Origin: Psoroptes ovis
Lineage: Eukaryota > Arthropoda > Arachnida > Sarcoptiformes > Psoroptidae
Assembly: GCA_002943765.1 (NCBI GenBank)
Contig: PQWQ01000002.1
Location: 744,001-808,000 of the forward strand
Direction: 5' to 3'
DNA length: 64,000 bases
The notes under the pieces were generated by a model. The model was not told where the DNA came from, searched no databases, and saw nothing but the letters and a program-made list of their open reading frames with translations. The translations under genes and the position numbers were made by a program. Shown piece by piece: positions 23,001-34,648 of the stretch (position 1 is the first letter of the stretch; every line of letters starts with the position of its first letter).

Positions 23001-23937
23001 GATGCTGTTGCCTGATCCAATCATCCAATGATCATCGCCATTTACCGACATGAAATGAAATACGGTGTCGAAGAATGGTCGGAACAAAAACAGTTCAGAA
23101 TTACTTTTAATAATAATATTAATATCGAAAGAACGCACGAAATATCATCATTTTTCCTTCAGTTCTTCTCTAATATCGACGGAAAAATATTTAATACAAT
23201 TTTCGTTGTCATATTACTGCTGTTTGTTCGTTGTTGTTGTTCGATGACTTATTTGACAGCTTTTCGTTTTTCTTTGCTTTTTGAAAAACAAAAATTTCAT
23301 ATTTCTTAACATGTTTTTCTCAAATAATCATATTAATATATTAGAAATACGAATTATTATTATTGTGTAATATGTGTGTGTACAAAGAAAATGAATTAAC
23401 CGTTGAAATGGTTGAATGTTTGAATGTTCTTTTCCATTTCATTCAAAATTCAATTCCAAATAACAGATGTAAATGATAGTCGAGAAAAACGAACGAATAT
23501 TTATGTATTTTTTTTGCCATCTTCTTCAATTGATGTTAATATTTTTTCTCCTTTTTGTCGAATGTAAAATTTATTGATTTCAATAAACAAATGTACAAGT
23601 GAATCGATTGAAGAAGGAAAATCGATGATTTTCCAATGTCTACAAGCGACAAACACTGAAATTCAATGGTCGAATGGGTTATCGTTGTTGTCGTTTCAAT
23701 AATTTTTGCTTTGTTTTGCTTGGTTTGCTTTATTGTTTATTGTTTTCATCATGCGAAATTCAGCAAAAAAAAAAAGAAAAAAGATTTATGTTTGTCGATG
23801 ATATCCCGTTCGGATAACAACATTGATACGAGTTATGATGATCTGAATACGAGAAAATGAAAAAAATGTAGATAAATCTTCCAAAAGATTGGAGCAATTT
23901 TACTATTTAGAAAAATTTATGTTTTACCATTTTGTGA

Positions 23938-23966
23938 TGAATGAATGAATGAATGAATGAATGAAT
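23938..23966. repeat. (TGAA)n microsatellite
   Basis: Seven TGAA units in a row. Shorter tracts of the same tetranucleotide recur through the whole window. Confidence 0.9.
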
Positions 23967-25199
23967 TTAATGAATTGATGATTTCTCACAACAAGAACTA
24001 GAGCGAAGACCACAAAGAATAGAATATAAATTAAATCTAAACTAAGAAAATCAAAGAAAATAATGAATTAAATGATATTACATTCTTTTTCGAAATGTGA
24101 TTACACAATCGCATGAATCAACGAAATAAATAAATAAATAAATGAATGAATGAATTAAGAGGGATCAAAAAATTGAAAATTGAAAATAAGAAAAATTTCA
24201 TTCAATAAATATTTCAAGTAAATGACAAATTTTAAATTTTATCTTTTACAAACATCATCGATTGATCGAAATAAATAAATAAATAAATATTTTTTCAAAT
24301 GTTTGACCACACACAAACAAGCACAAACACACATTCACATTCAAATATTTCAAGTGTGTAAATATTTGTATGGTATTTAAATGTTTCTTCTTATTACTTT
24401 TTAAAATCATCATCAACTGTCAACCGTGATTTATTTTCTTTCAAGAATCAAATTGAAATTTTCAATTTGATTCATTTTTTATGCAATTTCGCTTTATTTT
24501 TCCAAACATTTTTCAATATTTTATTGCGTGTGGTATCAATTTGATTCACTTAATTTCTAAAAAAATAAATAAACAAACATTTCAAGATTAAACCCTGATG
24601 CAAAAATAAACATTGAAAACAACAATCAAATGGAACAGAAGCAAAAATTTGTGAATGAATATTCAAGAATTTTTTTAATTTAAATTTTTTTTTGAAGTAA
24701 AAAATTGATAAATGAATGGCAGAACAAACATTCACAAGTATACTTCTTGAAATGAGAAAATTGAATGTGAATAAATAATGCTAATAAATCAACAATTAAC
24801 CATCTTCGATCATCATGATCATCGATGATGATCATCCTCGTTGAAATGTCGTGTGTCAAATGTTTATATTATGATCATTTTGTTCGTGAATATTTTCATC
24901 AATTCAATTTGATGATAGTTTAAAATAACAAAAGCAATTCGATTATCATCGAAAATATCGAAAAAGTAAATGGCAAATTGATACCGAACATCAAGCACAT
25001 ACACTTGAATAACAATGATCTTGAAAGATATCGATAAAAAGCAAGCAAAAATGAAAAACATCATCATAACTTGTCAATCAAACTGGTAAATTCAATGCAT
25101 GTTTACTCTATTGATGATGATGATGATTATAAATAAGGTGACCAACTATTTTTTGTTCAGAAAAAGTACACTTTGTATTATACTTGAAATGTAAAAAGC

Positions 25200-25221
25200 A
25201 AAAAAAAAAAAAAAAAAAAAA
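25200..25221. repeat. Poly(A) homopolymer
   Basis: Twenty-two consecutive A residues inside the left part of the hAT element. Confidence 0.9.
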
Positions 25222-25313
25222 CCAAAATACAAAATATATTAATATTTGTGTAATATTAATATTAATATTTAATAATAATAATAATGATGATAATACAGAA
25301 TTTAAAATAAAAA

Positions 25314-25610
25314 TTATTCATTGCTATTATACCGATGTACCCGTTCGATGGTATTTTTCGACTGAATGTATTTTTTTTTTGCGATTGTCTCATTTTTTTC
25401 TAACAATTCAGCGATGTCAATGCAATTTTTATCATTCATATTATACTTCACAGTCATTATTGCATTTAAATTGCTGACTTGAAGTTGAGATTTTTCATAG
25501 GTCCAAAAATCATTGACCATAGAAAAGAATTTTTCGATGCATGCATTGGTTCCGGGCAAACACATCGAAATTTCCATGATTATTTTCAAATATTTCGTAT
25601 TGTCAGACAA
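25314..25610 (-). pseudogene. hAT transposase C-terminal dimerisation fragment
   Basis: An open stretch of about 98 codons on the minus strand without an ATG at its start (it opens at TTG after an in-frame TAG). It reads ISMCLPGTNACIEKFFSMVN, then DFWTYEKSQLQVSNLNAIM and TVKYNMN. This matches the hAT C-terminal dimerisation pattern (small hydrophobic, P, N-A-x-x-E-R/K-x-F-S, then W-x-x-x-R/K-x-x-L ... L ... VK.N). The upstream BED finger and DDE catalytic regions are absent, so it cannot encode an active transposase. The surviving open frame could be chance or recent decay. Confidence 0.75.
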
Positions 25611-26305
25611 ATTGACCTATCAATCAATGATATATTTAGAAAGAATGAAAATGAATCCATGATATAGAAACTTACAAATTACAAATTTTAATTATATTAT
25701 TTTTTCGACGAATTGAATGATAAATCAAGATGAAAATAATTTTAAATTTCAAAAATCGTAGAATACTACAAAATCAAAATAACAACAAATTAATCGTTAA
25801 CTATTTGAAATTCAATCATATTGAAACTTACATAGAACAATTATCAATTTTTTCAATCTTATTATGAATTATTTAGAATATTCACATATGAGAACAATGG
25901 AAGAAACACTTTTTCGAAATTCTTAAATAACTTAACTGTTTTCGAAATCGAAATTTCAAAAATTTTTCGATATAAGATGTCAAGAGATGTCAGATGTCGC
26001 TTTTTAATTTTGGAATAGTAATAATGCCCGATTCAGATTCGGGATAAGCAAGATATCATTTGAAAAACGAATATATTTGAGACTTATCTGACACCGACAC
26101 AAAAGCTGCTTTTTAGTAAGAAATTCCATTTCTTTTTTTTAAATGCTACGCACGCGTTAAGATTGCTGAAAATACTTTACAAGTGTGCGCGCGAAATTCG
26201 AATCACTGTCATAGTAAATTTGAATTAAATTAAAATTCAAAATTCTAATTTCAATTTATGAAATTAAAATAAAATAAACTAGAAAATGTTTTTGAAATTC
26301 AAATG

Positions 26306-26398
26306 AGTACAAATTTTGAAAATAAGTACTTTTTAAGTACAGGATTCAAATTGAGTACAGCTCGCCCAAAATGAGTACAGTACTCATAAAATAAGTAC
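26306..26398. repeat. AGTAC subterminal motif cluster of the hAT element
   Basis: AGTAC occurs at 26306, 26325, 26336, 26354, 26374, 26379 and 26394, seven times in 93 bp just inside the right TIR. One further copy lies near the left end at 25165. Clustered short subterminal motifs are where hAT transposases bind; that role here is inferred from family behaviour. Confidence 0.65.
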
Positions 26399-26610
26399 GG
26401 TTGGTCACCTTATTATAAAATGGATATAAAAATGGATATTTTGTAACAATCATAATCAAAATAATGATGATAATCATTGAATAAAAAAATAAATAAACAA
26501 ATAAACAAAAACAAACAAGCGAAAAATGATGATAATGATGATGGTTCGATTGATGATGATGATCATCAAACAACAACAACAACAACGACAGCCATAAAAC
26601 AACTCAACAA

Positions 26611-26628
26611 ACACACACACACACACAC
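26611..26628. repeat. (AC)n microsatellite
   Basis: Nine AC units, the last adjoining CTCATCACTCACTC-type sequence. Confidence 0.8.
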
Positions 26629-28307
26629 TCATCACTCACTCTCTGACTCACGATAATTTAATTTTAGGCTTCTTGATATTATTTTCATTTTTTTCAATAT
26701 TTTCGATGCATGATGACTTGGTAAATATGTATTCAAAGAATCATCACCATCATCATCATCAATATCGATGCTAAACATGATTCGTGACATGTTTGTTTGA
26801 AGAAAAAACGAAACGGCCAAAAAAGATGATCAAACAAAAGAAATGATCTTTTGCTTTTCTTTCCATTTTTTGCTTCATTGAAAGATATTAAGATTATCTG
26901 ATGCAGATAAATGAATAGATGGATAGATGAATATCTAGAAGAAAATAACTCGAATAATTAATAATCAAAGATATTTCATTAGCTTAAATGAAATTAATTA
27001 TTCGACGAAGAAATAGAAGTAATTTTCACCTTTTAGACCATTTTGATTTGAGATTTTTTTCCTTTCTTCAAGCATTTTTCCTCGTAATCATTGATCATCA
27101 TTAATCACATGTTGATTTTTAGTGTTTCCACTGGCCATAGGTAGATATAAAAAAATGAAGAAAATCAAAGCATCTGAAATGAAAGAAAATTCCAAGAATT
27201 TTATTTTTTTAAAATTTTTCTTTGAATCAAAATAAAAATTAAATGGTGAAAAATGTTGACAATTTCAAATGAAATCATCAGCGTAAAATTTATTTTCGAA
27301 ATTCGTAGAAAATTTTATTTAAAATCAAATTCATCATTCGTTGTTGTTGTTGTTTGTATCATTCATGATAATGATGATAATGTCCATTGATATGACCAGG
27401 AAATTGAAAAGGATTAATCAAAATTTTTTATGGCCAATTTTATTATTTTAATTTTTATTTTTATTGTTTTTCAATGAAAAAAATTTCATTCACTGAAAAA
27501 AAGGTTGTAAATAACCTCTCAGTTGTGTGTGTTGCTGAATGGTGTTTGGGCACCATTCATATGATATGAAGCCAGAATTTTGCCAAGAAATTTCTTTGGA
27601 AAAATTTAAATTTAAAATTCCAATTTCACCATTTTTCAACTGAAAATTATTCGTAAAAAATTTTTCTGTCCCTCAGAAGATCAGAATGTGAATGAATCAA
27701 AGCTTGTTCTCTTGGTATTAACGGTTCAATATCATTATTTAAATTAAAATATTTCGGACAAATAGTAAAATGAAAAATCTGGTCAAACAAGAAATTGATT
27801 GATTTCTATTATTATTATTATTTTTCCATTCAAAATTAATGAAAAATTTGAATTTTTCATCTCATCTTTTTTCATTCATTAATTCAAAAATATTTCGAGC
27901 CTTATTTTATTATTATTTCAAATATTTGATCAATTTCAAATGTGTTTGTGATCGCTTTTCGGAAAAGAAAAAAATTTAAATTTTAAAATGGAAATTTTTG
28001 TATTTTCAAAATTTGAAATTCTCCAAAATTCAATTGTGTGAATATAGTTTGTTTGATATGGTTTTTCAATCATCAATTATTATTATTATTTAAAAAAGAA
28101 GAAATAAATAAAATTCAATTTAAATCGATTTTATTAAATTTAAAATAAATTTTTTTCCATTCCCCATTCATTTCATTTCATTTCTTTGCGAAAATTCTGC
28201 ATAAAAATCGATTTGAAATTTCCACGAAATTCCAATGACAATGAATTCTATTCATTTTCATTGGAAAATATTCAACTTTACCCATCGCTCTCTGGCTCTC
28301 TTTGCAG

Positions 28308-28346
<39 letters not shown>
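28308..28346. repeat. (ATC)13 microsatellite
   Basis: Thirteen perfect ATC units, among the longest triplet repeats in the window. They create a poly-His open frame on the plus strand that I do not regard as a gene. Confidence 0.95.
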
Positions 28347-29205
28347 GACCATTGTCAAATGAAAATTTATTGATTTTCTTTGCATTTTTCTCCCATTCAA
28401 TGTTCATCTGGTCTTCAACAAAGAAAAAAATAATTCTTTGAATAAGCAGAAGAATTATGGTTTCCGGTTTGATTCATCAACAACAACAACAACTTACAAT
28501 CATTATATCTATTTGACAATTTATTACATTCTTGAAATTGAATTTAGGAAAAAAAAACATGTGTTTTTCCTCTTTGAATCGAAGTTGTAGACGATCATGA
28601 TGATGATGATGATGATGGAATACAAGATATAAGCCCAGAAACGACAAACAGCCAAAAAAAGTAATATGATATGTTGTATTGTATGGTGGTATATTGGTCA
28701 AAACAATGATGATGATGATGATGTTATAATTGTAAATTATTGAAATTATTATTTTGGTTTTTTGCAATGAAAACCATAATGCCCGGATAATTGTGCCTGT
28801 AAATGTGATCACATGTGATTCTTTGTGGTTTTTTTTCGTTTTCTGGTGTAGAATTTTTAAGCTTTTGTGCCATACACAGTTTTAGGTCAAGATTTTTTGG
28901 TTTTCAAGAGGAAATTCACGAAATTTAATTTTTGAAAAATATCAAAATATTTTTGTGAATGAATTTCTATCAATGCATGTTTCATATCAAAAAAATTGTA
29001 TTCAAAAATTTGTATTTGAAATTTCCTTCAATTGAATATCTACGAACAAATAATAATAATAATAATTAGTTTACAAGTCCAATAAATTTAATAAATTATT
29101 GTTTATGCATTAGCAGCAGCACAATATTGAATTGAAGCATATCAATGTTGATCAAAAAAATTTTCATTTTTATTATACAAATAAACAATTATTCATGATA
29201 TGATA

Positions 29206-29240
29206 TTTGAATATTTGAAATATTCATTCAAATATTCAAA
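29206..29240. repeat. Perfect 14-bp inverted repeat
   Basis: Arms TTTGAATATTTGAA and its complement, with a 7-nt spacer, in AT-rich DNA. It could extrude as a hairpin; no element ends or duplications are visible around it. Confidence 0.6.
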
Positions 29241-31680
29241 ACCACACCAAATTGATAAATTAAATCATTATTATTTGACGTATTTTGGCTGTGTTTTGTT
29301 TTTGAAAATGTTTCCTCGCCATATATTCATTCATTTTTGGTGTTTGAAATGTTTATAAATTTCAATACAAAAATCAATTTCAAATATGAGCGAATACAAC
29401 ATCCGCCTATTAACATCATCAAGAGCGAGAGCGAGAGAGACTGAGGAAAAAATTGTGTCATGTAGATCATTTTTGTTTTTTATCAAATTAATCATCATTT
29501 ATGGGTGTTTTTCGCTTGTATTTCGTTTGGGTGTTCTTCAGCTCATATCCTAATGATATTACCTACGAATTTTTTCGCTTTGGCTGTAAATTTCTCTGAT
29601 AAAATACAACCAGAAATAATGGCTGGAAATAAATGAATATAAATTGACGGAATCAATCTGTATTTACATGAATATTGGATTGAATAATATTGGTAATGAC
29701 AGCGACGAATAATGTTTTCATCCATATCTTATGGATCTTCATAATCACAAATTCTCAAATTTTCAAATTTTCAAATTCTACATGAATACGAAAAATTCAT
29801 TGAACCAAAAATATTTCAATATTTTTTTCAATTTCTTTCTTGGAAATTTTGAATTCAACTAAATTATATCAATTGAATATTGTACCAGCGAAAAATAGAA
29901 ATAATATGACAAAATGACAAATGTCCAATAATAATAATGATAATAGCAATGTGAACCAACCAAAATGTAGAGTGGAATAAAAAAAATGGTGAGATTGTTG
30001 ATATCGAATTACAGTCATACATTTTATTTCTCTTGGTTATTCATTTTTACATACATACACGAATGAATGAATTGAATTGTTGAATATTAAATATGATACT
30101 AAAGTAATTAATCTTCTTATAATTACAAAACAACAAATTATTATTATTCTTCAGCATTTCGGTTATAAATAATAATAATAATTCGTAAATAAGTTGTTTG
30201 GAATCATTTTTCAGTGGAAGAAAGGAAGAAAATTGGTTTATTCATTGGTTTTTCAATTCATAGTCAAGCAAGCTTGAATGGACCATGTTCGTTCACAAGT
30301 CATCTGTATTGATAATGTATTGGATTTCGATGAATGAATGAATGAATATTCCCTGTTTTTCTCAAATTTTTCAATGGAATTTCTTTTCTCCTAAGAATTT
30401 TTCAGTGAAAAAATCAAATTCAACAAAAAAGATTCATTGTTTTTGCCTGTATTTATTTGATTTATTTAGTCATCTATTTTTTTCGGTGAGAAATGTGTAT
30501 AAATCACAAATGTATCATTGTCTATGAAAAATAAAGGGCAAATAATGAAACACACTTGGTGTTTGTACACAGATAGAAACGCTAACCACAACAAAGATTA
30601 TCATTATTATTTGGTGCTACTTCATTCATACATCGGCTGCGAAAGAAAAAACCACAAATGTGTGGTCACTGAAAATTTGGAAAGGTCAAAGTTATATCAA
30701 TCAAATCATTTCATTCGAATAAAATAATCATTTTTCATTTTGACTGAGGGAATAAAGAATTTGATTTATTATTTCATGAATTTGACTTGATTGATGTTGC
30801 ATAAAACTACGTAGAAATTATTCGATTCAATCAATCAATCCATAATGATGGGTGTTTAGGATTTTTGTTTTAAAAATTTTCATTTCTTCATCTTAATTTA
30901 AAGATGTTCGCGAAAAGGATGCACTGAATGTGATGACGCCCTGAATAACCAAGTGAATCACTATGACAAATTCAACACTATTTTTATCAACTGGTGAAAT
31001 ATGGTGATGATAATCAAAGAAAATCGAAAAAATATTTTAAAATTTGGGCGAAAATTAACAAAAATCGATAAATGGTTCAAATAATAATGATTTCGATAAA
31101 TCAATCAATCATCGATTCATTTGATTTGTTGAATATATCGAGAAGAAATGCCTGAAATTTCTTTCTCCTCACTAATATCATTAAAAAACATTAAAAATAT
31201 TTTGTTTTTCGCTTCGTTTTGTTTTAAATCAAATTGAATCGAATTGTGAATTGAAATGAATTCACAAATTCGATGAAATCAATCGTTATAATTAATGTAT
31301 TGAGGTGTGGTGCGGTTAATCATACGAAATAAGCAAAATGTTTGATATAATTGGATAGATTATATGTTTTGTTGTTCGTAATTTTGTTAATTTTTTTTTC
31401 CTTTAGTTTTATCATTATTATAATTATTATTAACCAGTGTTCGGTTGTTGTTGATGGTTATCTGAGAATGAAAATCTTTTTATTTTATTTCGGCGAAAGA
31501 TTCAAATCTTTCTTTTTTTGCTTCATCTTCTTCGTTGATACAAACCATAACTTCGAATTTTCTTCGGTGTTTTTCGATGTTTGATTTTGGCGCCAAATTT
31601 TAATTAAAAAAAAAATTACAAGAAAAAAAATTGCACCACAAAACTATTTTTTTTAAGGGTGTTGGTTTGTAATTTTTCGA

Positions 31681-31697
31681 TGTGTGTGTGTGTGTGT
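31681..31697. repeat. (TG)n microsatellite
   Basis: About eight TG units. Confidence 0.8.
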
Positions 31698-31858
31698 TTC
31701 CATTTCTATTTAATTTTTCATTATTTCATTATTTCATCATTTAAAATTTTTTGATTAAACGCGTAGGATTGTTCATCATCATTTTTTTTTATTCGATTCG
31801 ATTTTGATTTGATTTGATTTCATTACATTTGTTTGATTTGATTTGATTCGTTGATTGA

Positions 31859-31884
31859 TTTTTTTTTTTTTTTTTTTTTTTTTT
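31859..31884. repeat. Poly(T) homopolymer
   Basis: Twenty-six consecutive T residues. There is no adjacent retroposon body on either side that I can recognise, so a reverse-strand poly(A) tail is not supported. Confidence 0.9.
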
Positions 31885-32185
31885 GCTTAAGCAAAGACAC
31901 TAATTTATTTATTTATTTTTATTTTTTCTTGAGTTGATCCTAATTTTTAAAAAATCCATTGAACTAAAATAAACCTGTGAAGCGATTCAAGTGAAATAGA
32001 TGGATATTTTTCAGTGGAAAACCCTCATACAAAATGAAACAATCAATCAATCATATTCTTTTTTTTTCCTTTGAATCATCAATGAGAGGATAATTGTCAT
32101 CAAATTATTTGTTTAATTATAAATTCATTATTTCCATCTTCCTTTTCTTCAATATTAAATACAAAATAATAATAAAATCATTATA

Positions 32186-32265
32186 TCAGATTGTCCAAAA
32201 AGTTCATTCCGCTCAAACAATAGAGATGTTCATGTAAATCGGCCAGAACTTTCCGGACAACCTAA
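32186..32265 (-). mobile_element. Mariner-like MITE, 80 bp, copy 1
   Basis: Read on the minus strand it begins TTAGGTTGTCCGGAAAGTTC and ends GGACAATCTGA. It is collinear with copies at 33414, 34569 and 49964 over all 80 bp, with scattered substitutions. TA precedes it at 32184-32185; the TA on the other side is mutated. Confidence 0.85.
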
Positions 32266-33413
32266 AATCCAAAAACCATTATTATTACGAAATCATTATC
32301 AATTACGGTTAAATAATAATAACTGCAGCAAATAATGATAATTGATAATGATGTTATAATGTCTAATAATTTGTTTTTGAGGAAGAAAATTCTAAATATT
32401 GAAGTTTTTCCATACAACAACAACAATATTTTCAATGTATATTCACATTCAAAAAAACATTTTGATGATCATTATGATGATGATGATGATGATGATTATA
32501 ATGGCATTTAAAAGACTATCAAATATAATGATTATTTTATGGTCTTCGAACGGAATATTATTATATATTATATATTGTACAATGTTAACAAATAATAATA
32601 ATAATAATGTTGATAATTCTAATTCAAATAATAATAATAATAATGGTAATCATCATCATCATCATTTAAATGGAATTTTCTTCATAATGGATTTCAATAA
32701 AAGAATTTTTTTTTTATTTCGTTTAAAAGAATTTATGAGCAAAAAAAATACGAAAGAAAATAAGTATATTTCTTTCCTTTTTACAATTTAGCATAGAGCA
32801 AATGAATTGATGCAGAGGTTAACCAAAATTTGAAAATTTCAAATTTCAAACGAAAATTCTCCTGGAAACAGCTCGTATTAATTGAAGCGACCGAATGAAT
32901 TCGAAGTTAAATAAATGGACCCATTTGCCGAACCGCAAATTTCGTATAAAATTAATTGAAGATTTTCGCTTCAATTTCTTCAGGAAGAAAATTTAAAATT
33001 TTCTTAAAAATTTGGTCAATTTTTAAATGAAATTTCAAGGTAAAAAACCATCTAATGGATCCGAAATTGTCCGAAAATTCTCTTTGGTGAATTGTGTTGT
33101 CAACAAATCAAATCAATTGATGATAATGATGATGAAGTGAAAAATTTATTATTATCATCATCATTATCATCATTATTGTTATTATCACACCATACATTAT
33201 TTTACCTGTTTAAATTGAACATTATTGTTTCGTTTCGTTTTTTCATTATTTCAAATTTTGCCATCAAAATTCATCGATACATCTCTGTCTATCTATTGCT
33301 ATTCGTTGCTAATGGAAAACTAATGTTTTTAAAAAAATAAAAATAAAAATGAATGGAAACAAAAAAATTTTTAGACGAAAAAAAAAATTTTCCAATTTTC
33401 ACTGATGAAAATA
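32266..33413. other. Non-coding spacer between MITE copies
   Basis: The spacer carries an ATG/ATC-repeat-rich open frame at 32399-32791. Its middle has a signal-peptide-like hydrophobic run followed by Asn and His runs. I treat it as doubtful and report it only under findings. Nothing resembling a mariner transposase lies between the MITE copies. Confidence 0.5.
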
Positions 33414-33493
33414 TTAGGTTGTCCGGAAAGTCGTGGCCGATTTTTATGAGCAACTCTATTGATTAAGCGGAATGAACTTTTCGGACAGCATTA
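33414..33493 (+). mobile_element. Mariner-like MITE, 80 bp, copy 2
   Basis: Starts TTAGGTTGTCCGGAAAGT after a TA at 33412-33413 and ends in a mutated terminus (GGACAGCATTA). The interior matches the family (GGCCGATTTTTATGAGCAAC, then TTGATTAAGCGGAATGAAC). Confidence 0.85.
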
Positions 33494-34568
33494 TTAATAC
33501 ATTTAAAAATAATATCGACAATAACAACAACAGCAACAATAATGTGTATGATGCTCAAATGATGTTATCACATTTTTTTTTCGTTTGCCATTAAAAACTG
33601 AGTGTGAAAACAAAACGAAAAAAAAACTTGAAATTTTATTTTTGAAAAAATAGTTATAAATTTCAATTTAAATTCAAACTGGAAAATGTGCAAAAGCTAA
33701 TGTGTAATGATTGGGCTTCACGAAATTTCAAAATTTTCTAGCCTCTGAATCCTATGAATTGAAGTCTCTCGGTGAATTGATTATATTGATTTCCAGTGAA
33801 TTCAAAAATTCAGCGAAAAAAATGGACGGACCAAAGCATCGGTGACAGACGGAACGCATTTTTCATTAATTAATTTTGAATTTCCACCAAAAAATTTCAT
33901 TTCATTTCAATTCATTCATTCATTCATTTGTTTTAATAATCAAATAATTAAAATTTACATATTTTTTCCCCTTCGCATATGTTTGATAATTAAAATAAAC
34001 AAAAACAAACCGTATTCATGCATGTATGCGTTTAATGTTCAAGTAAAAGCCAGAAAAATTATGGAAAAATGAAAACAAAACAAATTTGAATTAAAAGGAG
34101 AAAACCCCTTTTCCACATCATGGTTATATGGTGCCTTTGTATCTAGAATTTTGCATTTTAGTGTAAAAATGAAAATTTTTGAATTAAAAATAATAATTTT
34201 TAATTAGAATTTTGATTTTTGTGAGATTTTTGGGTTATTTTTTCCTGGAATAATAATTTCTACGACCGTCCACAACAGATTTTCAGGCCTAATAATCATC
34301 ATTGAATCATGAAATAATGGTCAATTTTTGGTTTCAAGCCATATACATGAATGCATACAAATTCAAACACAAACCATTTGAAATCAAATCATTTGATGAT
34401 CATTACAGCAAAAAGATCTGTTTCTTATTGTTTTTTGATTTGTTTATTCCAATGATTCAATGAAATTTGTTCCTCGTTTATTTCGGTATATTCGCTAGCA
34501 TATTTCAATCGGAAATGATTATTACGATTGTCCAAAACAATCAAAACTAATTATTATTTTTATTATTA
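33494..34568. other. Non-coding spacer between MITE copies
   Basis: AT-rich sequence with no gene, RNA or other repeat that I can support. The 76-codon frame at 33842-34072 is Phe/Ile-rich and not called. Confidence 0.5.
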
Positions 34569-34648
34569 TTAGGTTGTCCGGAAAGTTCTGGCCGATTTTC
34601 ATAAGAAACTATATTGATTAAGCAAAATGAATTTTTCGGACAACCTAA
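34569..34648 (+). mobile_element. Mariner-like MITE, 80 bp, copy 3
   Basis: The best-preserved ends of the family: TTAGGTTGTCCG at the left and CGGACAACCTAA at the right, with TA on both sides (34567-34568 and 34649-34650). TIR homology extends to about 20 bp with two mismatches. No coding capacity. Confidence 0.9.

Larger units (their letters stand above)
16431..25125. other. Long non-coding region
   Basis: About 8.7 kb without a convincing gene. It contains a 19-bp tandem repeat at 17750-17802 and GT and GAAT microsatellites. A 129-codon open frame at 18859-19248 is Ser/Tyr/Asn-rich and encoded partly by ATC and TTA repeats; I do not accept it as a gene. Intergenic DNA or an intron of an unseen gene are both possible. 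Confidence 0.5.
25134..26411 (-). mobile_element. Deleted hAT DNA transposon
   Basis: This 1278-bp unit has terminal inverted repeats AAGGTGACCAAC (left, 25135-25146) and GTTGGTCACCTT (right, 26400-26411). It is flanked by an 8-bp direct repeat ATTATAAA at 25126-25133 and 26412-26419; one extra T sits at the left junction. An 8-bp duplication is the hAT hallmark. The right subterminal region carries seven AGTAC motifs. Inside, on the minus strand, is a remnant of a hAT transposase C-terminus. A full-length transposase would need about 2 kb, so most of it is deleted. Outside these features the interior is AT-rich, with a 22-base A run at 25200-25221. Confidence 0.8.
26420..32185. other. Long non-coding region
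   Basis: About 5.8 kb of AT-rich DNA. It holds AC and ATC microsatellites, a 26-base T run (31859-31884), a perfect 14-bp inverted repeat at 29206-29240, and an 8-bp perfect hairpin GAATGGTG/CACCATTC near 27537-27558. Open frames here are His, Ile or Phe runs made by repeats and are not called. Confidence 0.5.

Noticed and set aside
27530..27560. GAATGGTG/CACCATTC hairpin considered as a small RNA gene
   Set aside because: The stem is only 8 bp with no extended pairing, so it is too short for a microRNA precursor, and it does not match a known structural RNA.
28235..28441. Poly-His open frame
   Set aside because: The His run is the (ATC)13 microsatellite read in one frame; flanking residues show no family.
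31859..31884. T26 run considered as the poly(A) tail of a reverse-strand retroposon
   Set aside because: No retroposon or pseudogene body and no target duplication could be found next to it.
32186..33493. MITE copies 1 and 2 considered as the two ends of one 1.3-kb mariner
   Set aside because: Each end is a complete 80-bp element with both termini, and the intervening sequence contains no mariner transposase remains.
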